Positions 16,674-25,782 are shown, counted from the stretch's first letter. The stretch: 64,000 nucleotides of DNA from an uncultured Clostridium sp. (GCA_900552555.1 URZW01000001.1:194194-258193), one strand, 5' to 3'. The notes: generated from the sequence alone by a model not told the origin. Translations and numbers: made by a program.

Positions 16674-17093
16674 TTAGATATCAAATGATTTTACAAATTG
16701 TATAATATCACTATTCACTTTTTGTATTCTCTCATCATTCTCAAATTCTTTAAAAGAAAACCACTTGTATTTTATATTAAAACACTGAAATTCCTTTTTA
16801 TTAAATTCTTCAATATTTTTTAGTATGTTTACTTTATAAAAGAAATGTTGATATTCTTTTTCTATTTTATCACTTTCTGAGAATTTTTTATGTATCTTTT
16901 CACCAACAAATGATATCTCAACATCTTCCTTTTCAATGTTTAACATTTCTTTTATTTTGTTATAAATTGATTCCATGTCTTCTTTGTTTTTCATTTTACT
17001 GTTTAAAAATAAATAGCAATTCCATTTTTTGTCATAATATTGTAAATATTCATTTTTTTCGTTTTTTATTATGATTATTGAATGTGTGTTCAT
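16674..17093 (-). CDS. Nudix-fold-like protein lacking the Nudix box
   Basis: 139 aa. The N-terminal SIIIIKNEKNEYLQYYDKKW and C-terminal KYKWFSFKEFENDERIQ resemble the first strands and final helix of Nudix hydrolases, but the catalytic GX5EX7REUXEEXGU helix is replaced by KMKNKEDMESIYNKIKEML, with no EExG. It may be a degenerate or binding-only member. Located 18 bases upstream of fic with good RBS, so likely cotranslated with it. Family assignment is by pattern only. Confidence 0.5.
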   Translation of the reverse strand: MNTHSIIIIKNEKNEYLQYYDKKWNCYLFLNSKMKNKEDMESIYNKIKEMLNIEKEDVEISFVGEKIHKKFSESDKIEKEYQHFFYKVNILKNIEEFNKKEFQCFNIKYKWFSFKEFENDERIQKVNSDIIQFVKSFDI

Positions 17094-17242
17094 AACTTTT
17101 CTCCCTTTTGTTTATCTTTTGATTTTTTTATTACATTTCATACTTTATCATATTTTTGTTAAAATTTCAATTACTATACTTATTTTTCTTTCTTAAAATA
17201 TTCGTATTTTAATTTTTCATGATATATTATTTTGATTATTTC

Positions 17243-18820
17243 CTACTTTAGATTTACAATTAAAGGATTCATTTCATAATATATTTCTCCACCTGTATCT
17301 TCTTGTCCATCAACTGGATTACGTATATTTTCTACTGGTACAATTTTTATATATTCTGAATTAGTATTTTCTATTAGTAAATATTCTAATGTTTCCCATG
17401 TTGCATTACTATATTTCTTATTTGGAATATCATGTCTATCATAATCCTCTCTTGTACCATCACTATATATTAATGTGTTTTTATTTGTCAAAGCCAAGCA
17501 ACTTAATTCTTTTCCTTCAGAATCATATACTTTGTATCTATTTGTTATAGGTAAATGTTCTATTTCTTGATTTGAATATCTATTGGCAAACGCATTTGAT
17601 GATTGTTGAGATGCGGAATGCTTTACTTGTACTACTGTTTGGACTGGTGATGCAACAACTTTTTCAACTTTTTGAGTAATATTTCTGAATTCCGATTTTA
17701 TATCTAGGTTTTCTATAACTTTACTATCTTTTAGTATATCATTTTTTGAAACATTTACTTCAAATTCACCTGGTAAATCTATTGTACTTATAGATGGTAT
17801 TTTCATTGTTTCACTTTCGTTTTCCATAATTTTTATATTTACATTTCCAAACCAATTATCACTTATATTTTTTGTTTCTTCTTCTAGGCCTTTTTCTGAT
17901 AACATTTGAACTTTCCAATTAGCCATATTTACAATTTTATTGTTCTTCAGAGTTATTTTAAAATCGTTTTTGTTTTTTAGAATATCATCTGAAATTAAAT
18001 AGAAATTATAAACTTTATATTCATATTTATTTATTTTTTCTAACTTTTGCATACTTGTAACATAATAAGGTGTATCATCTATATATAGATTTGCATACCA
18101 TTCTGTATTTGGATTAAATTTATCATAATTATATGTTCCTCCCTTTTGATCGTTATTTAAGGTAAGAGCAATTGTAAATAAGGTATTTTTTCGTTCTTCA
18201 ATGCTATTTTCTATATTCTTTATCTCTTCATCATATTTTTTATTTATTTGTTCGTCTGTAAGTTTAATATCATCATAGTTTATATTATAATTTCCCTTTT
18301 GTATTTCTTCAGTGTAAATATCTTGTTTTAATTTTTTTATTGCTTCATCTTTAGCTTTTTCTTTTGTTTCTTCCATTTGTTGCAAAAATTCATCTGTAAT
18401 AACACTTTCATCTATTTTTAATTTTTTATAATCCTCTTCGCTAAGTTTTACTTCAAATTCTAATATAGTTAATCCCTCATTACATAAAGTAGATACTAAT
18501 TCTACACTTGTATTTTCAAATGCTAATACTTGATTTTCTACCGGTTGTTTATATTCTACATACTGTTCTGAAAATTTTAATCCTATCCAATCAAATGCTG
18601 GCATTCCACCAATTTTTCCTCCTGTTGCTGCATATATACTAAATGTTCCCACTAATGTGCTTAAAATTGAAGCAATAATTATAATAGCTTTTTTTATATA
18701 ATGTTTTATTCCATAATTTTTATTTTTATATAACGCTTTTTTTATTGCTCGTTCATATGTATATGGTTCTTCTATATCTTTAGATAATGCCATTTTTATT
18801 TTTTTATCTAATACTTCCAT
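17243..18820 (-). CDS. Transmembrane anti-sigma-like protein (DUF4179 type)
   Basis: 525 aa. Residues 1-42 are cytoplasmic and basic, 43-66 a transmembrane helix (AIIIIASILSTLVGTFSIY), and the rest a large extracellular domain. The segment after the helix, GGMPAFDWIGLKFSEQYVEY, is typical of DUF4179 proteins. It starts one base after the stop of the ECF sigma gene, so the pair is translationally coupled. By analogy with ECF systems it should sequester that sigma factor and release it on an envelope signal. The outer domain shows no catalytic motif I recognise. Confidence 0.75.
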   Translation of the reverse strand: MEVLDKKIKMALSKDIEEPYTYERAIKKALYKNKNYGIKHYIKKAIIIIASILSTLVGTFSIYAATGGKIGGMPAFDWIGLKFSEQYVEYKQPVENQVLAFENTSVELVSTLCNEGLTILEFEVKLSEEDYKKLKIDESVITDEFLQQMEETKEKAKDEAIKKLKQDIYTEEIQKGNYNINYDDIKLTDEQINKKYDEEIKNIENSIEERKNTLFTIALTLNNDQKGGTYNYDKFNPNTEWYANLYIDDTPYYVTSMQKLEKINKYEYKVYNFYLISDDILKNKNDFKITLKNNKIVNMANWKVQMLSEKGLEEETKNISDNWFGNVNIKIMENESETMKIPSISTIDLPGEFEVNVSKNDILKDSKVIENLDIKSEFRNITQKVEKVVASPVQTVVQVKHSASQQSSNAFANRYSNQEIEHLPITNRYKVYDSEGKELSCLALTNKNTLIYSDGTREDYDRHDIPNKKYSNATWETLEYLLIENTNSEYIKIVPVENIRNPVDGQEDTGGEIYYEMNPLIVNLK

Positions 18821-18821
18821 A

Positions 18822-19343
18822 CTAATTATTTCCTTTCAAAAATTTATTCCTGATTTTTTCTTTTCCTCTTTTTAGCCTTGTTTTTATAGTATTTTCATTT
18901 GTTTTAAGTATTTTAGATATTTCTTTTATTGAATAATCTTCTAAATAAAATAATATTAAAGACATTCTTTCATCATAGTTTAAATCCTTTAAAATCAAAT
19001 AAAAATCCAAATTATCTAATTCTTGATAATTTTCATTATGTGAATAAGTATTATCTAATTCTAAATTTTCAAAAGATATATTTCTATTTTTATTTTTGTT
19101 ATAAACTCGATTACACTTGTTCACCAATATTTTTATAACCCATTTCTTATAAGATTCTTCTTTTTTTAATTTTTTTATATTTTTAAATGCTTCTATCATT
19201 GTTTCTTGAACTGCATCTTCTATATCATCTTCACAAGACAAACGACATCTTGCAATTTTATATAAATCATGTCGTATTTCATAAATTAATTCTGTAAATG
19301 CTTCTTTGTTCCCTTTTTGGGCTTTTTTTACTAATTCTTCCAT
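18822..19343 (-). CDS. ECF RNA polymerase sigma factor
   Basis: 173 aa. Region 2: KGNKEAFTELIYEIRHDLYKIA and DIEDAVQETMIEAFKNI; region 4: YDERMSLILFYLEDYSIKEIS and NENTIKTRLKRGKEKIRN. The ATG at 19343 follows CGGAGGAAATT, so the longer frame from 19367 is not used. Cotranscribed with the downstream anti-sigma-like gene. An upstream TGAAAC-type -35 element identical to that of the next sigma gene suggests autoregulation or cross-regulation. Confidence 0.92.
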   Translation of the reverse strand: MEELVKKAQKGNKEAFTELIYEIRHDLYKIARCRLSCEDDIEDAVQETMIEAFKNIKKLKKEESYKKWVIKILVNKCNRVYNKNKNRNISFENLELDNTYSHNENYQELDNLDFYLILKDLNYDERMSLILFYLEDYSIKEISKILKTNENTIKTRLKRGKEKIRNKFLKGNN

Positions 19344-19387
19344 AATTTCCTCCGAATATATGTACATATCTTACACCTATAAGAGCC

Positions 19388-19411
19388 TTTGTTATATAAA
19401 AAAAGTTTCAT
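19388..19411 (-). promoter_or_regulatory. Putative ECF-type promoter element
   Basis: The minus strand reads ATGAAACTTTTTTTA (19411-19397), containing the ECF-like TGAAAC. The identical 15-mer occurs before the sigma-fusion gene (21407-21393). The matching -10 is unclear. Confidence 0.5.
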
Positions 19412-19529
19412 TTTTATAAAAAAAGAGAAAATTATTGCAATTATAACTTTCTCTATACTTTATTTTATTATATATAATTTTCTAATTAACATCAATTTTT
19501 TTATACACGGATATTATATTTCTGAACAA

Positions 19530-21356
19530 TTATTTTTCTTTCTTAAAATATTCAATTTCATATTTATCCAATAAATCCATAGATATTTTTCCTTGTTTCA
19601 ATGCTTCTTCTGCTGTCATTATATCTCCATTCTTAAAATACACTTGGACAACTTGTGTTTTTTGAGTTGGATAATAATACTCATATTTTTCATCTTCAAA
19701 AAATTTATATTCTCCCCCTTGTAAATATTTGCTATAATATTTTTCTCTATCTGCTAAAGTTGTACTATCAAATATTTTTGGTCCATCTGTTTCTTCTATC
19801 TTTTCTAAAATATCATTGTTATCTACTTTTAATGCAAAATATGGTTTATCAGAATTTGCCTCTTTCATAAATATTATAAAAGTATCTTGAAAATAACAAT
19901 ATTTTGTATCTTGTCCTATTCCCATATATTCTGTAACCATTGTTGCTTTACTAGATAAATTACATCCTTTTTCATTTAAATTAAAATTAACATTTTGGAT
20001 AACATCATATATGTATAACCCTTTTGAATTTTTTATCTTTTTGTCATATAATTGGTTGTAATTAATCATTCCATTTACCTTTACATATGGAACTCTTAAT
20101 TCGTCATCTTCTGAAAATTCTGTACGACCTTTATAGTTTTTTGTTTTTGCTTTTATGTCTTCATAATATTCGTCAAATGATTTTTTATCATCTGTTCTAT
20201 AAAGTATTATTTCATCTCCTTCTTTTGTTTTCAATTTTATAGCCATATCATCACTTAATAAACTACCATTATTTAATTTATTATAAAATAGAATTTCAAC
20301 ATTTTTATTCATTTCTTCTGGACTCGCATTGTTTATTCCAAAATATTTAATAGCCTCATCACCATTTCCAAATGTCCATTTATAATCACTAAAATTGTCA
20401 AATGATTCTAAAAAGTTCAATTCTTTGTTAAGTGTAGCATCTATTTTGTATCCATTTGTAACTGTTCTTTCTACATTTATTTTATAATCATTTGGATTTA
20501 GCATTTCTTTTGAAAATGTACTTTCATTTAAATCATTTACAATTTGTGGCATTTCACCTTCTAATTCTATCTTATTTAATCCAATTTTTTCTTCTAGGTC
20601 TTTCCATGCTAAATCTAGCGTTCCTACCCATAAATTATTTATTGTATTTTCATCTAGTGTACTTTGATATGATGGGTTCATTGTAATATTATGATTTGTA
20701 TTATTTTTTATATACTTATTATATATAACTGTTGTAGCATAGACTATTCCTGATAATGCGATTGTTGTGCATATAATTATTACAAAAATTTTCAAAACTT
20801 TATTCATTTCATTAAATCCTTTCTTTAGCAGGATTTTTCTTAATTGTTTTTTACCTCTATGTATTAAATTCTTTGTGTTTTGTAGAGTTTCTCCTAATAT
20901 TTTAGATGTTTCTTCATAAGATAGACCTTCAATATTTACGAGATAAATTGCATTTTTATATCTTTCATCTAACAATTCTATTGATTCTAATAGTTCTTTT
21001 TTACTTTCCTCTGCTGTAATAATATCTAATACGTCTTTTTCAATTTGTTCATTATCATTTGCAAGATATTTTTCTGTTATTTCATTTCTTCTTTTTTCTA
21101 CATTTATATAATTTAGTGCTTTGCTTCTTGCAACAAGATATATATAGTATTTAAAAGAACTATTTTCTCTTATTTGGTGTTGTATAACATATATAAACGT
21201 TTCTTGAGCTATGTCTTCTGCTTTTTGATAGTCTTTTACTATGTTATAAATAAAATATTCAATTTTATTTTTGTATTTGTTATAAAGAATTTCAAATGCT
21301 TCTTTTTCTCCATTCAAATAATCATTGTACAATTTTTTATCTAAATCTTTCTCCAT
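19530..21356 (-). CDS. ECF sigma factor fused to a membrane helix and extracellular domain
   Basis: 608 aa in a single uninterrupted frame. Residues 1-180 are a complete ECF sigma factor: YLNGEKEAFEILYNKYKNK, KAEDIAQETFIYVI (region 2), LLDERYKNAIYLVNIEGLSY and NTKNLIHRGKKQLRK (region 4). A transmembrane helix follows (IFVIIICTTIALSGIVYAT, about 190-208), then about 400 extracellular residues (NNLWVGTLDLAWKDLEEKIG onwards) with no enzyme signature recognised. The usual sigma and anti-sigma pair is thus one membrane-tethered polypeptide. Release would need proteolysis; an M50 protease is encoded 4 kb away, but the link is only inference. The reading frame shows no sign of an artefactual join. 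Confidence 0.85.
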   Translation of the reverse strand: MEKDLDKKLYNDYLNGEKEAFEILYNKYKNKIEYFIYNIVKDYQKAEDIAQETFIYVIQHQIRENSSFKYYIYLVARSKALNYINVEKRRNEITEKYLANDNEQIEKDVLDIITAEESKKELLESIELLDERYKNAIYLVNIEGLSYEETSKILGETLQNTKNLIHRGKKQLRKILLKKGFNEMNKVLKIFVIIICTTIALSGIVYATTVIYNKYIKNNTNHNITMNPSYQSTLDENTINNLWVGTLDLAWKDLEEKIGLNKIELEGEMPQIVNDLNESTFSKEMLNPNDYKINVERTVTNGYKIDATLNKELNFLESFDNFSDYKWTFGNGDEAIKYFGINNASPEEMNKNVEILFYNKLNNGSLLSDDMAIKLKTKEGDEIILYRTDDKKSFDEYYEDIKAKTKNYKGRTEFSEDDELRVPYVKVNGMINYNQLYDKKIKNSKGLYIYDVIQNVNFNLNEKGCNLSSKATMVTEYMGIGQDTKYCYFQDTFIIFMKEANSDKPYFALKVDNNDILEKIEETDGPKIFDSTTLADREKYYSKYLQGGEYKFFEDEKYEYYYPTQKTQVVQVYFKNGDIMTAEEALKQGKISMDLLDKYEIEYFKKEK

Positions 21357-21377
21357 TTTTTACCTGCTTTCATATAT

Positions 21378-21407
21378 ATATAACAGTAACATTAAAAAAA
21401 GTTTCAT
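21378..21407 (-). promoter_or_regulatory. Putative ECF-type promoter of the sigma fusion gene
   Basis: TGAAAC (21406-21401), 17 bases, then TTATAT. The 15-mer ATGAAACTTTTTTTA is identical to that upstream of the 18822-19343 sigma gene. Confidence 0.5.
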
Positions 21408-21450
21408 ATATAATAGTATAAAAGCAAGTGGATATTAATCCATTGCTTAT

Positions 21451-22107
21451 TTAATCATTTGTAACATCCCCATTACCACTGACAGGAATTGTTTCTCCCA
21501 AATAAGTTGGTTCTGGCTTAAATATACATTTTATTAAATCTTTATCTCTTGCCAATATTTCTCTTATTTCTCTATATGTTGCTCCTACATATTGTCTTGG
21601 ATCTGCTCCAACTCCATATGCTTCTAAATCTAGTTGTTTTGCAATATATAATGCTCTATACAAATGATATTTTTGAGTTACTATAACAATTCTTTTCGCT
21701 TTAAAAATTGCTTTTGCTCTATAAATACTTTCATAAGTTGAAAATCCTGCATGGTCCATAAAAATATCTTCTGATTTAACTCCTCTTTCAATAGCATAGT
21801 TTTTCATTATATTTACTTCATCATATTCTGCTCTACCATGGTCTCCACTCATTATTATTTTATTTGATACATTATTTTTATATAAATTTATTCCTTCTAA
21901 TAATCTATCTTTTAGCATAGGACTAGGTTCATTATTCCATATTCCAGCACCTAAAACTATTATACAATCTATGTTTGATAATTTTGTATAATCTGTTTCT
22001 TTCACAATTTGTTTATTGGTAGATATTTTTACATATAAATTTATACCTATAATAATTGTTACCATTATAATAACTGCAATTGTTCCATATTTTAATACTT
22101 TTTTCAT
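21451..22107 (-). CDS. SanA/YdcF-type DUF218 membrane protein
   Basis: About 218 aa. One N-terminal transmembrane helix (GTIAVIIMVTIIIGINLYV), then a DUF218 domain: CIIVLGAGIWNNEPSPMLKDR, NKIIMSGDHGRAEYDE, STYESIYRAKAIF and IVIVTQKYHLYRALYIA. SanA/ElyC-like proteins are linked to envelope integrity, with unknown chemistry. GGAG precedes the ATG at 22107; the ATG five codons earlier has no RBS. Confidence 0.85.
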   Translation of the reverse strand: MKKVLKYGTIAVIIMVTIIIGINLYVKISTNKQIVKETDYTKLSNIDCIIVLGAGIWNNEPSPMLKDRLLEGINLYKNNVSNKIIMSGDHGRAEYDEVNIMKNYAIERGVKSEDIFMDHAGFSTYESIYRAKAIFKAKRIVIVTQKYHLYRALYIAKQLDLEAYGVGADPRQYVGATYREIREILARDKDLIKCIFKPEPTYLGETIPVSGNGDVTND

Positions 22108-22139
22108 ATATCTTTTCTCCATATTTTTTTATTTTGTAC

Positions 22140-22343
22140 CTAGTTCATTAGAAAATCAAATATGTTCATTGCTGCACTTGTTCCTGTTTTGTATAATTCC
22201 GTGTATCCGCATTTGGTACAACTAATTGTTATAAACTTCTTATTTTGAACATCAAAAATTTTCGCAAAATTTCCTCCAGTTGCCTGAAATTGTTCCTTTT
22301 CATATTCTTCATTTCCACATTTTGGACATTTCCATTTTTCCAT
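22140..22343 (-). CDS. Zinc-ribbon protein (DUF2082 type)
   Basis: 67 aa with two CxxC knuckles, CPKCGNEEYE at residues 6-9 and CTKCGYTELY near 42, spaced as in the small nucleic-acid-binding zinc-ribbon family DUF2082. Complete, preceded by GGAGG. Its function is unknown. Short gap to the DUF218 gene, so they may form an operon. Confidence 0.8.
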   Translation of the reverse strand: MEKWKCPKCGNEEYEKEQFQATGGNFAKIFDVQNKKFITISCTKCGYTELYKTGTSAAMNIFDFLMN

Positions 22344-22537
22344 TATATCATTACCTCCAATTACAATATTTTCTCACAAAGTTGTATGATTGTTTTTTAT
22401 ATTCTAACACAAAAAATATTTTCAAACAACATATTTATACTTTTTATCTAATAACTCTAATCTTTTAAATATAAATTTACATCTTTTAGTTTTTAAATTT
22501 TATATAAATATTTTTTATTGTATCATACTCTATTATC

Positions 22538-22600
22538 AAAAAAGAAGTCCAAACTGAACTATACCCCCTAAAAAATAGAGTTCATACTGGACTTCTTTTT
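22538..22600. terminator. Bidirectional terminator
   Basis: AAAAAGAAGTCC / GGACTTCTTTTT (22539-22550, 22589-22600), with inner arms ACTGAACT / AGTTCAT. It overlaps the stop of the PepSY-type gene on the minus strand. Confidence 0.8.
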
Positions 22601-23756
22601 ATTTTTCTATAAGATTATATTGACTTTCAATTAATTGTGCTACTTGTTCAGTTGAGCCACTCCAGCTATTTCCACCAATAATTTCTCCTGTTGTTGCATC
22701 AACATAATAAACATATCTTTCTTGATAATACTCATTATAATAATCATAATAAATTTTTACTTCCCAAACTTTTCTGACACGATTATCAACTTTGTAAAAT
22801 TCTGCGTTATCTTTTATTTTATATGTTCCATTTTCATCACATTCATAATTAATTGTTCCTTTATTATAATTTTCTATATCTTTTTCTCTATATACAACAT
22901 CTGCATTCATTTTATCGATACCAATTTGTGCTTCGGTAGTTGCTATATTATGTCTTGTTTCAATTTTTTTATCTCTTTCTGTTGCAATTCTTATTGCTTC
23001 CTCTTTTGTAATAATTTGTTCATTATTTTCATATTTTGAGTTTTCTATATTTAGACTATATAATCCATTAATTGTTGGTATCCATCCGATTGATATTTTT
23101 TCATGCATATTATATAACTCACCATACTTTTTATAAAAATCTGCATACCAAATATATGAAGCCTTATCATTTTCCATATTTCTATGAAGTGATACTAATT
23201 CGTATTCATTATTATTATTTTCCGGATTATATTTTGCTAATAATTCTTTTGCCGTCTTTCTTGCTTCTTCTCTTGTAATTCCATAGTTATATGGAATTGT
23301 ATAATTATATGATGGAATATTTAAACTTTCAAAATTCCCTTTACTATCTATAATCATTGATCCTTTTGTAAATTCTATATTCCATGTAATATCGTTTTCT
23401 TGCCAACTTTTATTTAGTCTTAATCCATTTATTTCATCATCTAATCCTATTTTTCGTAAATATTCTTCTGCTTTTTTTCTGGCATCTTCCTCACTAATTG
23501 CATTTTCTTTATCTTTTTCAGTAATTTCATTAGATACTTTATATGTTTCAGGTTGTTTCCATATTTTATCATAAATAGCAGTTCCTGTTGCATATACTAT
23601 TCCTGTTCCTATTCCTAATGTTATAATCGCTGCTGCAACATATTTTGAAATTTTATTTATTTTCGGCATTTCTTTTTTCTCCTTTGCAAATTCAGATACA
23701 GCTATTTTTATTTGTGATTTTTTTATAATGTTTTCTATTATTTTATCTTCTTTCAT
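22599..23756 (-). CDS. PepSY-like transmembrane anti-sigma-type protein
   Basis: About 385 aa. Cytoplasmic N-terminus (1-40), a transmembrane helix (YVAAAIITLGIGTGIVYAT), then an extracellular part with PepSY/YcdB-like repeats: ISEEDARKKAEEYLRKIG, ITREEARKTAKELLAKY and ITKEEAIRIATERD, each followed by beta-rich segments, and YYVDATTGEIIGG at the end, the usual PepSY terminus. It overlaps the upstream sigma gene and is paralogous to 51428-52558. Expected to hold that sigma factor at the membrane. Confidence 0.78.
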   Translation of the reverse strand: MKEDKIIENIIKKSQIKIAVSEFAKEKKEMPKINKISKYVAAAIITLGIGTGIVYATGTAIYDKIWKQPETYKVSNEITEKDKENAISEEDARKKAEEYLRKIGLDDEINGLRLNKSWQENDITWNIEFTKGSMIIDSKGNFESLNIPSYNYTIPYNYGITREEARKTAKELLAKYNPENNNNEYELVSLHRNMENDKASYIWYADFYKKYGELYNMHEKISIGWIPTINGLYSLNIENSKYENNEQIITKEEAIRIATERDKKIETRHNIATTEAQIGIDKMNADVVYREKDIENYNKGTINYECDENGTYKIKDNAEFYKVDNRVRKVWEVKIYYDYYNEYYQERYVYYVDATTGEIIGGNSWSGSTEQVAQLIESQYNLIEK

Positions 23757-24301
23757 AACCATACCCCCTTTTTTCTAATTCATTCTTTAATTTTTTTCGT
23801 ATTCTTGATAATCTTGATTTCACTTTAATTTGTGATAATTTTAATAAACTTGATATATCTTTTATTGATTTTGATTGGTAATAATAATATGTAAAAATAT
23901 TTTTATCTTCTTCTTTCATTTTTGTTAGTTCGTTAGTTAATATATTTATTTTTTCGTTTTCTTCTATTTTAATATGTATATCATTATTTTTTTCATATAA
24001 AAAGTTTTCATATTCTTCAATGTTTTCATTATAATTTTTAAAATTATTTTTTCTTTTTAATATCAATTTTTTTGTTATTCCTGCTATATATGGAGCAATT
24101 TCTTTGTTAATGTCTAGTTTTTCTTTGTTTTTCCATATTACAAGAAATACATCTGATGCTATTTCTTCTATATCTTCATTATCAAATACATATCCACTAT
24201 TTTTTATTATCATAAATATATATCCGTGCGAAATCGTTCATTATTTTTTCCATATCAATGTTTCCATTAATAATATATTCTTTTATTTTTTTGTTTTTCA
24301 T
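23743..24301 (-). CDS. ECF sigma factor, +1 shift at CGG near codon 25
   Basis: Translation from the ATG at 24301 (GGAG upstream) gives MKNKKIKEYIINGNIDMEK and IMNDFA, then CGG (24226-24224), after which this frame is lost. Skipping the C at 24226 restores GYIFMIIKNSG and the complete sigma factor (DIEEIASDVFLVIWKNKEKLD; SIKDISSLLKLSQIKVKSRLSRIRKKL). The join aligns residue by residue with the paralogue at 52561-53097, whose N-terminus contains IDMDQIIEDFTPYITTII. Joined length 185 aa against 178. A start at the internal ATG 24213 would lose the first region 2 helix. It overlaps its anti-sigma gene. Confidence 0.85.
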
Positions 24302-24352
24302 TTTGCTTTAGAGCTCCTTTTTAGATATCTATTTATATATTACCATTTTTTT

Positions 24353-24365
24353 GAAAAAGGTAACA
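24353..24365 (-). promoter_or_regulatory. Putative ECF promoter -35 element
   Basis: The minus strand reads TGTTACCTTTTTC upstream of the sigma gene, resembling GTGTAACCTTTCAC upstream of the paralogous sigma gene (53164-53151). Shared core GTWACCTTT suggests autoregulation. Confidence 0.4.
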
Positions 24366-24469
24366 TTTTTTATTAAATTTTTTATAAAATAAAAAAGAGC
24401 CTTTGAGGCTCAATATCAAAAAAATATCTATATAATAAATAAAAATTTATTTATATTTGTTATTCATCA

Positions 24470-24697
24470 TTATTTTCCTTCTTCTGAAAATAAGAAATTA
24501 CCATCTAAATTATTATCATTATTTTTTAATTCATCTAATTCTTTATATAAATTAGAAGTTACTTCACATTGATTCAAGAAGTCATTTAAATTTTTCTTTG
24601 CTTTGACTCTCATGTCAAAGTATAAAATAGACATTATTATTAAAGCAATAATCAATACAATTATTATTCCTTCAAAAACTTTATTTGATTTATTCAT
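24470..24697 (-). CDS. Small single-pass membrane protein
   Basis: 75 aa from MNKSNKVFEG; the ATG four codons earlier overlaps the AAGGGAG ribosome site. One transmembrane helix (GIIIVLIIALIIMSILYF) and an acidic, Asn-rich C-terminus. No family recognised. It is in the small-membrane-protein group 24.5-25.6 kb, which does not resemble any known operon. Confidence 0.6.
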   Translation of the reverse strand: MNKSNKVFEGIIIVLIIALIIMSILYFDMRVKAKKNLNDFLNQCEVTSNLYKELDELKNNDNNLDGNFLFSEEGK

Positions 24698-24805
24698 AAT
24701 TAAAAACATCTCCCTTCTTTATTTTTTATAAATCGTTTTTAATATATCATTACTTAATAACATTTGCAAGATACCAAACATACAATTATAATCTACATTT
24801 CTATT

Positions 24806-25234
24806 TTATTTAATAAATTCAATAAAATAATAATCAGTAAAATCCTTTACTTTTTTTAGTTCATCAAATTCTAATATAAAATTTCTTTCTGATTTAAATA
24901 TACTATCTTCGCAATGAGTAATGTAACAAATAGGTGTACTACTATTTTCAATATGGCTTGAAAATGTTAAGTTTTGTTTTTTAAATTCCTGATTTAATTG
25001 CTCTATTGGCATTTTTGACTTCACAACCAAAACTACACGATATGTTGAATATTCTCCATTACCTCCCGAATCTCCTATTCCACTTTTTATTGTAACTTTT
25101 TCAATTCCTTCTGGTAATATAAAACTGGAAATTTCTTTTTCAAATTTTTTTAATCCTGTATTTGAATATAACCAATAACAAATAAATATTATTATAATTA
25201 TAAATAAAATTGTTAATATAATCTTTTTTTTCAT
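24806..25234 (-). CDS. Membrane-anchored hypothetical protein
   Basis: 142 aa, starting at MKKKIILTILF with AAGGA ten bases upstream. A strong N-terminal anchor (IILTILFIIIIIFICYWLY) precedes an extracellular domain of about 115 residues with KFEKEISSFILPEGIEKV and two Cys (CYITHC). No lipobox. I do not recognise the family. Confidence 0.6.
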   Translation of the reverse strand: MKKKIILTILFIIIIIFICYWLYSNTGLKKFEKEISSFILPEGIEKVTIKSGIGDSGGNGEYSTYRVVLVVKSKMPIEQLNQEFKKQNLTFSSHIENSSTPICYITHCEDSIFKSERNFILEFDELKKVKDFTDYYFIEFIK

Positions 25235-25282
25235 AAAATACATTTTCCTTCTAAAATACTATTTTTTAATAATTTACTAATT

Positions 25283-25576
25283 TTAAAATTGTTTTTTCTT
25301 TCTTATACCAACATATATAGTAAAAGCAATTGTTGCCAAACTTATAAATATAGAAATTTTAAATATATAATCATAAGTATTTCTTAATATGTCAGAATAA
25401 TCTGGATTTGTTTTCACATTAATATATAACTTATCATTAACGTTCATAATTAGAACAAACCATTTGTTATTTTTAATATGTTTCATTGTTACTGATTCAA
25501 AATCATTTGGAAATGGACAGTCTTTATATGTATCTTCTAATGTCAAACAATACTTTATTATTTCTTCTTTATTCAT
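25283..25576 (-). CDS. MmcQ/YjbR-like protein ending in a transmembrane segment
   Basis: 97 aa. Residues 1-68 (EEIIKYCLTLEDTYKDCPF, MKHIKNNKWFVLIM, KLYINVKTNPDYSDILRN) match the N-terminal two thirds of MmcQ/YjbR DNA-binding-like proteins. The expected C-terminal part, with the conserved W and L-rich end, is replaced by ISIFISLATIAFTIYVGIRK, a typical C-terminal transmembrane helix. This could be a rearranged gene or a membrane-bound variant. The start is seven bases from the AAGGA overlapping the upstream stop. Confidence 0.65.
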   Translation of the reverse strand: MNKEEIIKYCLTLEDTYKDCPFPNDFESVTMKHIKNNKWFVLIMNVNDKLYINVKTNPDYSDILRNTYDYIFKISIFISLATIAFTIYVGIRKKKQF

Positions 25577-25586
25577 ATCTATATCC

Positions 25587-25763
25587 TTATAATATATTAC
25601 TAAATTTTTGGTTGTATTTATTTATATACTTGGTACTTTGGCTCATAATAAAATCTGTTACTCTCATTTTTAAGCTTTCTACTTCTTCATTTGTATAATT
25701 TTTATCTTCTATATTAATTCCTGCTTCATTAAATAATTCTTTGTCTTTATTTGAATATTTCAT
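25587..25763 (-). CDS. Small hypothetical protein (58 aa)
   Basis: MKYSNKDKELFNEAGIN to YNQKFSNIL, a soluble, highly charged helical peptide. The start has AAAGAGGA eight bases upstream, and its TAA overlaps the ribosome site of the YjbR-like gene, which strongly suggests a real co-translated gene. Family not recognised. Confidence 0.6.
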   Translation of the reverse strand: MKYSNKDKELFNEAGINIEDKNYTNEEVESLKMRVTDFIMSQSTKYINKYNQKFSNIL

Positions 25764-25782
25764 TTTTAGTCCTCTTTCTTTT

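Noticed and set aside
19530..21356. Sigma-outer-domain fusion as an assembly artefact or missing stop
   Set aside because: The join lies in a smooth frame with a normal transmembrane helix just after region 4 and no repeat or compositional break.
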